Part shown: positions 1-8,555 of the stretch, one piece after another
Layout: each line of letters starts with the position of its first letter
How positions within the stretch are numbered: position 1 is the stretch's first letter
The notes under the pieces: model-generated
The model's input: only the letters and a program-made list of their open reading frames with translations
Told to the model about the DNA's origin: nothing
The model's database searches: none
NCBI GenBank assembly: GCA_965267185.1
Contig: OZ253937.1
Location: 2,046,001 to 2,110,000, forward strand
Length of the DNA: 64,000 bases
Direction of reading: 5' to 3'
Source: G965267185 sp965267185
Lineage (GTDB): Bacteria; Pseudomonadota; Alphaproteobacteria; UBA6615
Made by a program: the position numbers and the translations under genes

Positions 1-1
1 C

Positions 2-184
2 CGCCGCGAAGCATTAGTGCGCCTCAAGGAGGCCGCCCAGCGCGAAGGCAGCGACATCGTCTTGAACGTTAAACTCGATACGACACGCATATTTGCCGGC
101 GGCGGCAACGCGACGGTAAGCGTCGAGGCCGTGGCCTACGGCACGGCCTATCGGCGGCACGATGACCCCTCCGAAATACACTAA
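2..184 (+). CDS. YbjQ/UPF0145-family protein, 3' end only
   Basis: This is the C-terminal 60 residues of a gene that begins left of the window. The frame reads through an amphipathic helix and a beta-rich tail containing GSDIVLNVKLDTTRI and ends in VEAVAYGTAYRR, which resembles the end of the YbjQ (UPF0145, DUF74) pentamer-forming family, sometimes called heavy-metal-binding. The biochemical role of the family is not settled. The stop codon lies 23 bases inside the next gene, so the two genes are probably translationally coupled. The assignment rests on the tail only and is moderately secure. Confidence 0.6.
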   Translation, partial: RREALVRLKEAAQREGSDIVLNVKLDTTRIFAGGGNATVSVEAVAYGTAYRRHDDPSEIH

Positions 185-986
185 CCCGAAAGCACCGGAG
201 CGCATCAGCTCCGGCCACGAGCATCCCCTGCTCGACATTGCCAAGTCCTTGGCGATCGTCATCGTTTTGGTCGCGGTGCTGATTGTCGGATCTTTTTTTG
301 TCGCGCGCGCCGCCGCACCGTTTCTACCGTTTGCATGGGAAAGAGCCCTTGCCGACCGGGTGGCCCCATCGGCGCTCGACGCGCAAGCAGGCGATGCTGA
401 AGTTCAAGCCTATTTGCAGGACCTGGCCAACCGGATAGCGGCCGCGATGGAACTGCCCGACGATATGGTGATCACCGTTCACATCCTCGACGAGGATACC
501 GTAAACGCCTTCGCTACCTTGGGTGGCCATATTTTCGTGTTTGATGGATTGTGGCAGCGGCTCGACAGCGAGAATGCCGCAGCCATGCTGATCGGCCACG
601 AGATCGCCCATATCAAGAATCGCGATCCTATCCGCAGCGCCAGCGGTGCTCTGCTGGCCTCGCTTGCGGTTGGTGCCGTGCTTGGCGATGTGGGCATTCT
701 CGGCGATTTGGCAGGGGCCGGCAGCCTGTTGACCGCGTTGCGGTTTAGCCGCGAACAGGAAACACAGGCAGACCGCGACGCTGCCGCAGCCGTTTTTGCG
801 CTTTATGGTCACTTGAACGGCGCGACCGACCTATTCACGTCGTTGAAAGAGGCAACAGGAGACACAACCGACTCCCCGGCTTTCCTCGCGAGTCACCCCG
901 GCCTATCCGAGCGTATCGCCGACCTTCAGCGTGAAGCAGCCGCCGCGGGACAGTCCTTGATAGGGGAAAAGACCCCGCTGCCGTAG
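162..986 (+). CDS. Membrane-anchored M48-family zinc metalloprotease
   Basis: The protein has 274 residues. A single hydrophobic segment at about residues 27-55 anchors it, and the catalytic domain follows. The zinc motif HEIAH is at residues 146-150 and a downstream SREQETQAD segment near residue 200 supplies the third ligand expected of M48 (HtpX/Ste24/BepA-like) peptidases. Family members degrade or mature membrane and envelope proteins. There is no TPR region, so it is closer to the short LoiP/YggG-like type than to BepA. The start overlaps the preceding YbjQ-like gene by 23 bases. The substrate cannot be predicted from sequence. Confidence 0.9.
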   Translation: MTPPKYTNPKAPERISSGHEHPLLDIAKSLAIVIVLVAVLIVGSFFVARAAAPFLPFAWERALADRVAPSALDAQAGDAEVQAYLQDLANRIAAAMELPDDMVITVHILDEDTVNAFATLGGHIFVFDGLWQRLDSENAAAMLIGHEIAHIKNRDPIRSASGALLASLAVGAVLGDVGILGDLAGAGSLLTALRFSREQETQADRDAAAAVFALYGHLNGATDLFTSLKEATGDTTDSPAFLASHPGLSERIADLQREAAAAGQSLIGEKTPLP

Positions 987-994
987 GGTGTGGT

Positions 995-1171
995 TTAACT
1001 GGCGGTGGCGATGATTTCGCTGACCCTCAGGCGCGCCGACGGGTTGTCTTCACCGTAAGCATTCATTGCGGCCAACCAAGCGTCGTAGGCGAGTTCGCCC
1101 AATTCTCTCGCCCGGTCATAGGCTTCGACCGCGGCGCGGTCGCGATAGGTTAGTTCCTGAAACTTTGTCAT
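995..1171 (-). CDS. Small hypothetical protein, 58 aa
   Basis: I do not recognise this gene. The ATG at 1171 is preceded on the minus strand by a purine-rich GGGAAG ribosome site at normal spacing, which argues for this start over an in-frame ATG 13 codons upstream. The product is soluble, acidic and helical, rich in Ala, Glu, Asp and Arg (TYRDRAAVEAYDRARELG), without cysteines or membrane segments. It converges with the M48 peptidase gene and lies just downstream of the small membrane protein ending at 1258, so the two leftward genes may share a transcript. Small size limits confidence. Confidence 0.55.
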   Translation of the reverse strand: MTKFQELTYRDRAAVEAYDRARELGELAYDAWLAAMNAYGEDNPSARLRVSEIIATAS

Positions 1172-1257
1172 TGGCTTCCCTGCCTCTCGATCCTCCGCAT
1201 GTCTTCTCATGACACGGTGGCGGGATTTAGCCCGCTCTAGCCGAAGGACATGTCGCG

Positions 1258-1419
1258 TTAAAACTCCAAAATCGATGCCAGTAGCAGCGCCAACGCCAAT
1301 ACGCCCGAAGATCCAACGCAGAGCGCCAGTATCAAGGCTGGCCCCAACGCCAACCGCCGCATTAATGAAAGACGCGCTTGGTCTGCCGGTTTCTCGGTCG
1401 TCCAGATGTTTACGCTCAT
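1258..1419 (-). CDS. Small single-span membrane protein, 53 aa (paralogue A)
   Basis: A 53-codon reading frame starts at the ATG at 1419, after a GGGGTCG stretch, and ends at 1258. It has a polar N-terminus beginning MSVNIWTTEKPADQARLS, an RR pair, then one hydrophobic span and the C-terminus LLLASILEF. Its span aligns without gaps to the 58-aa protein at 8873-9049: 11 of the last 26 residues match, including LILA, a central G-x-L and the ASI-x-F tail. Both genes are leftward and sit behind AT-rich DNA. Function is unknown. The similarity to the second copy is the main reason to believe it is a gene. Confidence 0.5.
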   Translation of the reverse strand: MSVNIWTTEKPADQARLSLMRRLALGPALILALCVGSSGVLALALLLASILEF

Positions 1420-1492
1420 ATCGACCCCTGCAAATCGATTTCCGAGCGGATATTATTTCAATATTTGTTTTTTATTTCAAATGATATCAGCG

Positions 1493-1507
1493 TTAATTTG
1501 TTTTTAA
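1493..1507. promoter_or_regulatory. TTAA-N7-TTAA motif in an AT-rich promoter island
   Basis: Two TTAA blocks separated by exactly seven bases lie 74 bp upstream of the small membrane protein starting at 1419. This is the core spacing of CtrA sites in alphaproteobacteria. The surrounding 100 bases are very AT-rich, so chance occurrence is a serious possibility. The rest of the 1420-1680 gap shows no gene. Confidence 0.2.
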
Positions 1508-1680
1508 TTATAGTTAATTTCCATTATTAACCCTAATTACTTTATTTTCCGTGGATTTCATTTGAGCAACCGAGATGTGTATAAACGCACGCTGAAAGAC
1601 CGGCCGGATTTGCCAACGGCGGACGGCACAAACATCAGCAGCCGGCTCGCAAGAGATCTACACGTTACAGGAGCACCATC

Positions 1681-2247
1681 ATGTCGCTGACCGACCTGCT
1701 CGTCCCGAGCTATACACAAATGCTGCAGGCGCTATCGGGTTGGCTCGCCAAGGCCCAGAAACAACTCGGGCATTCAGCAGCTGAAGCATTGCTATCTGCC
1801 CGGCTCGCGCCCGATATGTATCCTCTGGCATCCCAAATTCGCTTTGCTTGCCTGCAAGCACAGGAAGCGGTATTTCGGCTGAAAGGTGAGCCTTATCCGG
1901 AGTTTTTGGATCAGCTCGCCGGCGAGGGCCAGAACGCGGGCGACCGCCCGGGTTCAATTTCCGATGCTCAGGCGCGGATCAGTGAAGCCCTTTCATTCCT
2001 AAACGATCTTGGATCAGACGCGCTTGATGCCGGTGCAAAGCGGTCGATCGCACTTGAGCTTCCGGACGGGACAATCTTCGACATGAGCGGTGAACAATAT
2101 GCACGGGACTGGGCAATCCCCCAGTTCTATTTTCACCTGGTTACGGCTTACGCCATTCTCAGAAGCCAAAAGATCGAGCTGGGGAAAGCTGATTACGTCC
2201 AGCATATCTTTGCCTATCTGCGGCCCGGATCGATGCCGGAGAGTTGA
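1681..2247 (+). CDS. DUF1993 family protein
   Basis: The 188-residue product matches the DUF1993 family in length and signature: an N-terminal helix with YTQMLQALSGWLAKAQ, LAPDMYPLASQIRFAC in the middle, and a C-terminal FYFHLVTAYAILR helix. The family has a DinB-like four-helix fold and no firmly established function. The ATG follows an AGGAG ribosome site (caggagcaccatc). It stands alone, with an AT-rich region upstream and the leftward GST gene converging on it. No catalytic residues can be named. Confidence 0.8.
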   Translation: MSLTDLLVPSYTQMLQALSGWLAKAQKQLGHSAAEALLSARLAPDMYPLASQIRFACLQAQEAVFRLKGEPYPEFLDQLAGEGQNAGDRPGSISDAQARISEALSFLNDLGSDALDAGAKRSIALELPDGTIFDMSGEQYARDWAIPQFYFHLVTAYAILRSQKIELGKADYVQHIFAYLRPGSMPES

Positions 2248-2287
2248 ATGGGGTTGTGTCACCCCGCTGGAGTAATGGGTCTTGGGC

Positions 2288-3046
2288 CTAGGCGTCCCGC
2301 AGATGGGGGTATTGCTCGGTGAGCAACGAGCCATGATAGAAGGTCGGCTCATAGGCGAAATGAGCCTGAATCGTTTCCAGCCAACGCGAAATCTCGGGCT
2401 TGTCCGCCCACATATGATCCAGGCCGAGATCGTCTAGCCGCACGATCACCGGCATCATCGCGATATCGGCGATGGTAAACGTTTCGCCGAGAAACCATTG
2501 TCCACCGCTGTTTTGGATCTCGGCTTGCATGCGTTCCAGTGATCGGCTCAGGCGGTCGAGCGCCTCGTTATAGGCTTTCTCCGGAAAACCCACCCGGCCG
2601 AAGTTCAGCAAGAACTCCTTACGCAGCGGCTTGGAATTGGCCATCGCCAAAAACTCGTCTTCCGGCATGTTCTGGAAGTGAACCAGAAACGCCATGTTGT
2701 AGGACGGCACCCGCACCGCCGGGGTTGGCACTTCGTCGATATAGGCCATCAACGAGCGCATCCGCGCCCGGGCAATCGGGTCCTGCGGTACCAGCGGCTC
2801 GGGTTCCGGAAACAGCTCGTCGAGATACTGAACGATAACCAGGGAATCGATGATGTTGGCGCCATTGTGAATTAAGGTCGGCACCAGCCCATTGGGGTTA
2901 ATCGCCAAGTATTCCGGCTTCAGCTGATCGCCTGAAAACAGGTCGAGCTTGTGTTCGGTAAACGGCTGACCTTTCGCGTGGAGCGCGAAACGCACCTTGT
3001 GGCTGCAAATCGATTGAGCCGCGTTGTAAAGCTCGAACTCTGTCAT
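2288..3046 (-). CDS. Glutathione S-transferase family protein
   Basis: The protein has 252 residues. The thioredoxin-like N-terminal domain (residues 1-80) contains SICSHKVRFAL, where the Ser/Cys pair occupies the usual active-site position, and the cis-proline segment GLVPTLIHNG. The C-terminal helical domain includes FTIADIAMMPVIVRLDDLG, the conserved N-capping motif of GSTs. The enzyme probably conjugates or isomerises a small electrophile using glutathione; the substrate is unknown. It is divergent from the phoX-like gene, sharing a 190-bp intergenic region with PHO-box-like repeats that face the other gene. Confidence 0.88.
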   Translation of the reverse strand: MTEFELYNAAQSICSHKVRFALHAKGQPFTEHKLDLFSGDQLKPEYLAINPNGLVPTLIHNGANIIDSLVIVQYLDELFPEPEPLVPQDPIARARMRSLMAYIDEVPTPAVRVPSYNMAFLVHFQNMPEDEFLAMANSKPLRKEFLLNFGRVGFPEKAYNEALDRLSRSLERMQAEIQNSGGQWFLGETFTIADIAMMPVIVRLDDLGLDHMWADKPEISRWLETIQAHFAYEPTFYHGSLLTEQYPHLRDA

Positions 3047-3108
3047 GGCGCTTCCTTATACCAGTAGTGCTGTGCCGCCTGTGAATGGTTGTTGCACGAT
3101 TTATCCGC

Positions 3109-3137
3109 ATGTCACCAAACTGCCATGCGCTTGTAAC
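3109..3137 (+). promoter_or_regulatory. Three tandem PHO-box-like repeats
   Basis: ATGTCAC, CTGCCAT and TTGTAAC occur at 3109, 3120 and 3131, each start 11 bp after the last, separated by four-base spacers. The layout matches PhoB binding sites (CTGTCAT-type 7-mers every 11 bp). They lie about 98 bp upstream of the phoX-like start, on the same strand. Each 7-mer has two or three departures from the E. coli consensus, normal for alphaproteobacteria. I see no strong -10 element at the ideal distance. Confidence 0.5.
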
Positions 3138-3234
3138 GGCCATCGCGTTTCCTCGGTCGCGCAAATAAGGGCCGAACATCGTGCTGGGTAAGCATGACGT
3201 TCTCACATATCATCACCTGCGACCGGAGATCCCA

Positions 3235-5133
3235 ATGACGAAAGTCGACTACGCCACCCTTTCCTTCGATGAATTCGACGAACTGAACGACCCGCGCCCG
3301 CAAGAGACGGAGATTTCCCAGCTCGCGGAAAAAGCCATCTCACGCCGCGGATTTCTCAGCGGCTCCGTCTCGTTCGGCGCGGCGGCCTTCCTGCTCGGCA
3401 CCAGCGCGCTCACACCATCGACGGCGCGTGCGGCAGGCCTATGGCTACCCTTCGAGCCGATTGCCGCAAACACACTCGATACCGTGACAGTGCCCGAGGG
3501 CTATAGCTGGCACACCGTCGTTCGTTGGGGCGACCCGCTATGGTCGCGCGGCGATGCATTCGATCATGCGACGCGGGGCACCGGGGCCAGCCAAGAACTA
3601 TCCTTCGGCGGGAACAATGACGGCATGGAATTGTTCGATGCCAACGGCCGGTCGGTTCTGGCGGTCAACAACGAATATGTCGACATCCCCGTCGCCTTCG
3701 CTAATCGCGATTCCAGAAGACCCGAAACAGCTGACGATGTTCGCAAAGGCAAGGCCGCCCACGGCATCAGCGTCATGGAAATCGAACAAAAAGGCGGCTT
3801 CTGGAGCGTTATAAAAGACTCACCGTTCAATCGCCGCATAACTGCCGATACGCCGATGGAAATCACCGGACCGGCGCGCGGCCACACGCTAATGCGGACG
3901 GGCGCCGACCCCTCTGGGACGACGGCACTCGGCACGTGGAACAACTGCGGCAGTGGCCGTACACCTTGGGGCACTTATCTCACCTGCGAAGAAAACTTCC
4001 ACGGCTACTTCGGAAGCAGCGATCCCAATTACCAGCGGTCCGACGACTTAAAGCGTTACGGCGTCGGCCTGAAAGATCGTGGCTACGCTTGGCCGGCGGT
4101 CGACGAACGGTTCGACATTTCCAAACATCCCAACGAGCCTAATCGTTTTGGTTACGTCGTGGAGATCGATCCGCTCGACCCGACATCGACGCCGCGGAAG
4201 CGCACAGCGCTCGGCCGCTTCAAACATGAAAACGCCGAGGTCGCCATCGCTGGTGATGGCAGCGTTGTCGTTTATCTCGGCGACGACGAGCGTGGCGAAT
4301 TTCTCTATCGCTTTATCTCGGACGGTAAGTTTGTACCCGGTGGCAACAACCGCGATCTCCTCGAGAGCGGCCGCCTATATGTCGCCAAGTTTGAGGACGA
4401 TGGCCGCGGCGAATGGCGCGAGCTTAACCCCCGCACCACCGGATTCTCGTCCCAAGCGGAAATCAGCATTCATACCCGCCAGGCGGCCTCCGCGGTCGGC
4501 GCAACAACCATGGATCGCCCGGAATGGGTCGCGGTCAACCCCACCAAGGTGGAAGCCTACGTCACCCTCACTAACAACAAGAACCGTGGCATCAAACCGA
4601 ACGCCGGCGGTGACGCAACGCCGGTTGGTGGACCCAATCCGCGCGAGAAGAACATATACGGCCAAATCCTGCGCTGGACTCCCGACAAACAGGATCACAC
4701 AGCAGATGAATTTGCGTGGGATCTGTTCGTGCTCGCCGGCAATCCGATGGTTCACTCCGACGCCAACGCCGGCTCAAAGAACGTAACCGCCGCCAACATG
4801 TTCAACTCACCCGACGGTATCGCGTTCGACACTCAGGGCGGCTTGTGGATTCAAACCGACGGCAACTACAGCAACGCGGATAACTTCGCCGGACACGGCA
4901 ACAACCAGATGCTGCTAGGCGACACCAGAACCGGCGAAATCAACCGGTTCCTGGTGGGGCCGAAGCAGTGCGAAATAACCGGCCTGACCTGGAGCACCGA
5001 CCGGCGAACGATGTTCGTGGGGATCCAACATCCCGGTGAGAGAGGCGACAGTACATTCCCCGGCGGCACCGGTACCGCGCCGCGCTCCTCCGTCATCGCC
5101 GTCACACGAAACGACGGTGGCACAATGGGCTAA
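3235..5133 (+). CDS. phoX: PhoX/DUF839-family Tat-exported phosphatase
   Basis: The ATG at 3235 is preceded by GGAG at good spacing; an in-frame GTG at 3181 lacks such support. The 632-residue product starts with a long polar n-region, then the twin-arginine motif SRRGFLSG, a hydrophobic stretch and an A-R-A cleavage site, so it should be exported folded by Tat. The family signature NCGSGRTPWGTYLTCEEN and later GRFKHENAEVA and GDDERGEFLYRF match PhoX alkaline phosphatases, calcium- and iron-dependent enzymes that release phosphate from organic monoesters. PHO-box-like repeats upstream fit regulation by phosphate starvation. Some DUF839 proteins have other roles, so substrate range is inferred. 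Confidence 0.85.
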   Translation: MTKVDYATLSFDEFDELNDPRPQETEISQLAEKAISRRGFLSGSVSFGAAAFLLGTSALTPSTARAAGLWLPFEPIAANTLDTVTVPEGYSWHTVVRWGDPLWSRGDAFDHATRGTGASQELSFGGNNDGMELFDANGRSVLAVNNEYVDIPVAFANRDSRRPETADDVRKGKAAHGISVMEIEQKGGFWSVIKDSPFNRRITADTPMEITGPARGHTLMRTGADPSGTTALGTWNNCGSGRTPWGTYLTCEENFHGYFGSSDPNYQRSDDLKRYGVGLKDRGYAWPAVDERFDISKHPNEPNRFGYVVEIDPLDPTSTPRKRTALGRFKHENAEVAIAGDGSVVVYLGDDERGEFLYRFISDGKFVPGGNNRDLLESGRLYVAKFEDDGRGEWRELNPRTTGFSSQAEISIHTRQAASAVGATTMDRPEWVAVNPTKVEAYVTLTNNKNRGIKPNAGGDATPVGGPNPREKNIYGQILRWTPDKQDHTADEFAWDLFVLAGNPMVHSDANAGSKNVTAANMFNSPDGIAFDTQGGLWIQTDGNYSNADNFAGHGNNQMLLGDTRTGEINRFLVGPKQCEITGLTWSTDRRTMFVGIQHPGERGDSTFPGGTGTAPRSSVIAVTRNDGGTMG

Positions 5134-5159
5134 CCGCCTTCGCCGCGCTGCAACGCATA

Positions 5160-5187
5160 AGCCCCGGCCATCGAGCCGGGGCTTTTT
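5160..5187 (+). terminator. Rho-independent terminator after phoX
   Basis: A perfect 9-bp stem AGCCCCGGC / GCCGGGGCT with a six-base loop is followed by a run of T. It lies 27 bp after the phoX stop codon. Confidence 0.9.
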
Positions 5188-5291
5188 GCGATTGAACATA
5201 TGCAATTCCGGAGGTGGTGCACACGCTCCGGACAAGGCTAAAGTTGCAGAACGCTGACGCTTATCCGCAACAATTCACCTCTGGAGTGACC

Positions 5292-5708
5292 ATGTCCCAA
5301 AATCAAGCAACAATCGAACGATTCCGTCCCAGCCACCTGCACAACAAGCCTCACTTTACGAACCTGGTGACCAGCGAAGGCGGCAAGACTATCCATATGT
5401 CGGGTTTGGTGGCCTCGGACGCCGATGGAGTTCTAGTTGCTGCCGGCGATCTTGGCGGCCAGATGGATTTTATCTTCGATGGGATCAAGCAAGCGCTCGC
5501 TGACGTCGGCGCCACCCCCGCCGATGTAGTGCGTCAGCGAATTTTTATCGTCGGAATGCAGTTGGATCATCGGCCGACCATCGCCGGTGCCATGAACCGG
5601 TTTTACGGCGATACCGGATCGGCTGCCAGCACGTGCCTCGGCATCGATTCACTGCTGATTGATGGCGCACTAGTCGAAATCGACGTCACCGCGGTGATCG
5701 ACGGATAG
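5292..5708 (+). CDS. RidA family protein
   Basis: The 138-residue product belongs to the RidA/YjgF/UK114 superfamily of trimeric enamine/imine deaminases and relatives. Visible family features are the strand IHMSGLVASD, the segment ALADVGATPADVVRQRIFIVG and the C-terminal LLIDGALVEIDVTAVI, where the glutamate is at the usual conserved position. The catalytic arginine of archetypal RidA is not obvious, so this may be one of the Rid subfamilies of unproven activity. The ATG at 5292 follows GGAG; the upstream in-frame start lacks one. It is separated from phoX by a terminator and is probably monocistronic. Confidence 0.85.
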   Translation: MSQNQATIERFRPSHLHNKPHFTNLVTSEGGKTIHMSGLVASDADGVLVAAGDLGGQMDFIFDGIKQALADVGATPADVVRQRIFIVGMQLDHRPTIAGAMNRFYGDTGSAASTCLGIDSLLIDGALVEIDVTAVIDG

Positions 5709-5839
5709 ACGCTATGGGGCGGACCGCCCCTCCCTTGCCCCCCTCACCCAATGTTGATCGTCACTACACCTGCTTAAGCGGGCAGGCGCTCCTATGTTTG
5801 AGCGGCACATTTGCAATGATTCGATTGAGAGGGTTTGGG

Positions 5840-6463
5840 ATGGCGCCGACACGACGAGGATTGATCCTGGCCGTACCAGCGCTGCTGCTTGCGCGCCACG
5901 CTTGGGCTGCCGAGGCTACCCCCCGCTCCACTGAGGGCCCGTTCTACCCCGTCCGGATCCCAACCGATCACGACAACGACTTGGTCCGCATCGACACGGC
6001 GGTCCGTGAAGCCGGCGGCGAAATCCTGCGGTTGCGGGGTTTGGTCACTGATGAGGGCGCTAAACCAGTGGCCGGGGCAACGGTGGAAATCTGGCAATGC
6101 GACGCCAACGGCGTCTACCGTCACCCGCGCGATCCCCGGTCTCGTCTCCGCGACACCGCATTTCAAGGTTTTGGACGAACCCGTACCGACCATGACGGAC
6201 GGTTCACGTTTCGCACAATTGTGCCGGTCCCCTACCCCGGCCGCACACCTCATATTCACGCCAAAATCGTTACGGGCGGACGGACAGAATTGACCACCCA
6301 GCTCTACCTAGCCGGACATCCGCAAAATGATCGCGATTTCCTGTTCAACCGAATGAATGCTGCCGAGCGCGATCGGGTTTCCATGACCGTGAATTCCAGC
6401 TCGAACAGTAGCGACGCCCAATGGAAAACCGATGTCGCCGTCGTGTTGCCGTCTCGCAGCTAG
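5840..6463 (+). CDS. Exported intradiol ring-cleavage dioxygenase-like protein
   Basis: From the ATG at 5840, which follows GAGAGGG, the product is 207 residues. It begins with an RR-containing hydrophobic signal ending in ARHAWA, so it is predicted to be exported. The body shows the intradiol dioxygenase fold: STEGPFYP, GATVEIWQCDANGVYRHP with a ligand-like tyrosine, FRTIVPVPYPGRTPHIHAKI with the two iron-binding histidines, and TTQLYLAGHP. Cytoplasmic relatives (protocatechuate 3,4-dioxygenase, catechol 1,2-dioxygenase) open catechols with non-haem Fe(III). Exported members are common in bacteria but their substrates are mostly unknown. No aromatic-degradation genes adjoin it. Confidence 0.85.
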   Translation: MAPTRRGLILAVPALLLARHAWAAEATPRSTEGPFYPVRIPTDHDNDLVRIDTAVREAGGEILRLRGLVTDEGAKPVAGATVEIWQCDANGVYRHPRDPRSRLRDTAFQGFGRTRTDHDGRFTFRTIVPVPYPGRTPHIHAKIVTGGRTELTTQLYLAGHPQNDRDFLFNRMNAAERDRVSMTVNSSSNSSDAQWKTDVAVVLPSRS

Positions 6464-6542
6464 GCGTTAGGCCTTGTCAAAGTCAGCGGGCGACTAGACT
6501 CTATCTTTAGTGTTTCCACGAACGGAGCCGAGGACGTTTCGA

Positions 6543-7397
6543 ATGGCCGCCCGCACTCGCAATCCGGCTTCCGCCCCCGGCGACTGGTTCATCGATACCG
6601 CCTGTATCGATTGCGGTGCCGCACCAAACGAAGCGCCCGGGCTGATCGTGCGTCACCAGGGCCTCTGCATTTTTGCCAGGCAACCTGAGACACCGCTCGA
6701 GGAGGAAGCTGCGTTTCGCGCCATGCTGGTTTGCCCCACCGCGTCGGTGCGAACCGAATCGAAGCGCGAAGTGCCGTTGCTCTTCCCGCGCGAATGGACG
6801 CCGGGAATTTTTCAACTGGGCTACAACGCGCGCAGTTCCTATGGCGCGAATAGCTGGTTCGCCGCGCGCACCGACGGAAACCTTATGATCGATTCTCCGC
6901 GCTGGAGTTCTCATGTGGTCGATCATATTGCCGGCTCGGGCGGCCTGGAGCGCATCCTGCTTACCCACCGTGACGACGTCGCCGATGCCAAGCGCTATGC
7001 TAAAAGATTCGGCGCTCGAGTGTATATCCACGAGGACGATGCCCGAGCAGCGCCCTTCGCTACCGATATTGTTCGCGGTAGCGAGCCGACGGAGATCGCC
7101 AACGGCGTCATGGTCATCCCAGTGCCCGGCCATACGATCGGCAGCGTCGTTTTTCTACTCGACGACACGTTCTTATTTACCGGCGACTCTTTGGACTGGA
7201 ACCACGATAAGGAAGATCTGCGAGCATCGCCCGGTACGTGCTGGTATTCGTGGGCGGCTCAGACAGACTCTCTCGCGCGCTTGGCGGACCATCGCTTCGA
7301 ATGGGTGTTTGCCGGCCATGGCGGCAGCGCGCGGCGGGCTCCGGAGGAGATGCGTGCGCGCCTTCTAAATCTCGTCGACTGGATGCGCCGGCAATAA
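6543..7397 (+). CDS. MBL-fold hydrolase with N-terminal ferredoxin-like cysteine region
   Basis: The product has 284 residues. The N-terminal 75 residues contain CIDCGAAPNEAP and later FRAMLVCPTASV, which look like a 4Fe-4S ferredoxin domain, but the third cysteine of the expected CxxCxxC run is alanine. The rest is a metallo-beta-lactamase domain: LLTHRDDVADA in place of the usual HxHxDH, VIPVPGHTIGSVVFLLD, LFTGDSL and VFAGHGG. This fused form is known from plants and bacteria as a putative hydrolase of uncharacterised function. The start at 6543 is chosen over a GTG at 6510 because GAGG lies just upstream, though spacing is slightly long. It converges with the methyltransferase gene. Confidence 0.8.
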   Translation: MAARTRNPASAPGDWFIDTACIDCGAAPNEAPGLIVRHQGLCIFARQPETPLEEEAAFRAMLVCPTASVRTESKREVPLLFPREWTPGIFQLGYNARSSYGANSWFAARTDGNLMIDSPRWSSHVVDHIAGSGGLERILLTHRDDVADAKRYAKRFGARVYIHEDDARAAPFATDIVRGSEPTEIANGVMVIPVPGHTIGSVVFLLDDTFLFTGDSLDWNHDKEDLRASPGTCWYSWAAQTDSLARLADHRFEWVFAGHGGSARRAPEEMRARLLNLVDWMRRQ

Positions 7398-7409
7398 TCA
7401 AACCGGCGA

Positions 7410-8555
7410 TTACGCCGATTTGGGCTTGTACAGCACCATGCGGTAGCAATCGAGATTGCGCGAGAGAAACTCGTAGGTCGCGCCCCACAGATAGAGGCGG
7501 AACTTGCGGTACTCGAAGTCGCCGAACTCGCGAATGACAGCGTCTTTGTGTTTCTCCAGGTTCTCCGCCCACTGCTTGAAGGTCAGATAGTAGCTGTGGC
7601 GGTCGTTCAAGATCTCGAGCATTTCGAAGGGCGTCTTGGCCACCTTGTTGACGAAATCGTCGAGCACCAGGAACGAGTGATTGCCGGGATAGATGTAGCG
7701 GACCATGAAGGTCGACAGTTCGTACTTCTTGCGCGCGGCGCTGCCATCAAGGAAGACGAGCCCGCCTGGCTTGAGCAAATGGTCGAATTTTTTCAACACC
7801 CGCTCGTAGTGGGGCAAATGCTCGATCACCCCCATGATCACGATTGAATCGAACTTCTCCTTGGGATCGTATTCCAAGAAATCCTGCAGCAGAATATCGA
7901 AGCTCTCGCGGTATTCGCTCAGCTTTTCGTTGATGAAGGTCTGCGATACGTGCGAGATCGTCAGGCCGGTGAAATTGACGCCTTTGGGAAGCGCGTGGCT
8001 GGCGAAGGCACCCCATCCTGGGCCGATCTCTAGCACTCGTTTCGACTCACCGAGCTCACACATTTCCGTCGCGTACTCGAACTTACGGCGCAGCGCTGTC
8101 TCCAAGCTCTCATCGTCACTCTCGTAAACACCCTGGCTGTAAGCCGGCAGCACCGGATCGAGAAAACTGAGAAATAGCTTAGGGTCGAGATCGTAATGCG
8201 ATGTGATTGCCGCCTTGTTGGTGAACACCTGACCGAAAATCAGCGGTTGAATAAACCGCCAAGCTGCGACGATAGGATGGCGGTCGTCCAGCGACGCACG
8301 CAACGCAAACGGGCTGATCATGTCGCCTTCAAGATCTATGTCCCCTTGAAGATAGGCCTCGGCGATGTTGGCCTCATCGAGTGAGCCGAGCGCCTTCACC
8401 GCGCGGTCGGTATGTAACGACACGTCGAACCGCGGCTCGCCGTCGCCGACCGTACGCTTGTTGCCATCGGGCATTTCAATGGAGAACGGAACCTCGACCG
8501 AGCCGATACGGTCGATAAACCCATTGATCCTGCTGAATTTGGCTGTTCCCGCCAT
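7410..8555 (-). CDS. Cyclopropane-fatty-acyl-phospholipid synthase-family methyltransferase
   Basis: The ATG at 8555 follows a strong GGGAGG site. The 381-residue protein has the N-terminal region typical of CFA synthases (EAYLQGDIDLEGDM) and then the catalytic domain starting SHYDLDPKLFLSFLDPVLPAYSQGVY. The SAM-binding loop is VLEIGPGWGAFA, followed by GLTISHVSQTFINEKL and IVIMGVIEHLP. CFA synthases transfer a methylene group from S-adenosylmethionine to unsaturated phospholipid acyl chains at the membrane surface. The usual bicarbonate-site residues were not checked one by one, so another SAM-dependent lipid modification is possible. It stands alone, downstream of a terminator that isolates it from the small membrane protein. 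Confidence 0.85.
   Translation of the reverse strand: MAGTAKFSRINGFIDRIGSVEVPFSIEMPDGNKRTVGDGEPRFDVSLHTDRAVKALGSLDEANIAEAYLQGDIDLEGDMISPFALRASLDDRHPIVAAWRFIQPLIFGQVFTNKAAITSHYDLDPKLFLSFLDPVLPAYSQGVYESDDESLETALRRKFEYATEMCELGESKRVLEIGPGWGAFASHALPKGVNFTGLTISHVSQTFINEKLSEYRESFDILLQDFLEYDPKEKFDSIVIMGVIEHLPHYERVLKKFDHLLKPGGLVFLDGSAARKKYELSTFMVRYIYPGNHSFLVLDDFVNKVAKTPFEMLEILNDRHSYYLTFKQWAENLEKHKDAVIREFGDFEYRKFRLYLWGATYEFLSRNLDCYRMVLYKPKSA

Noticed and set aside
1209..1484. Plus-strand 91-codon frame over the 53-aa membrane protein
   Set aside because: Arginine/proline-rich with no domain; the minus-strand frame has a paralogue in the window.
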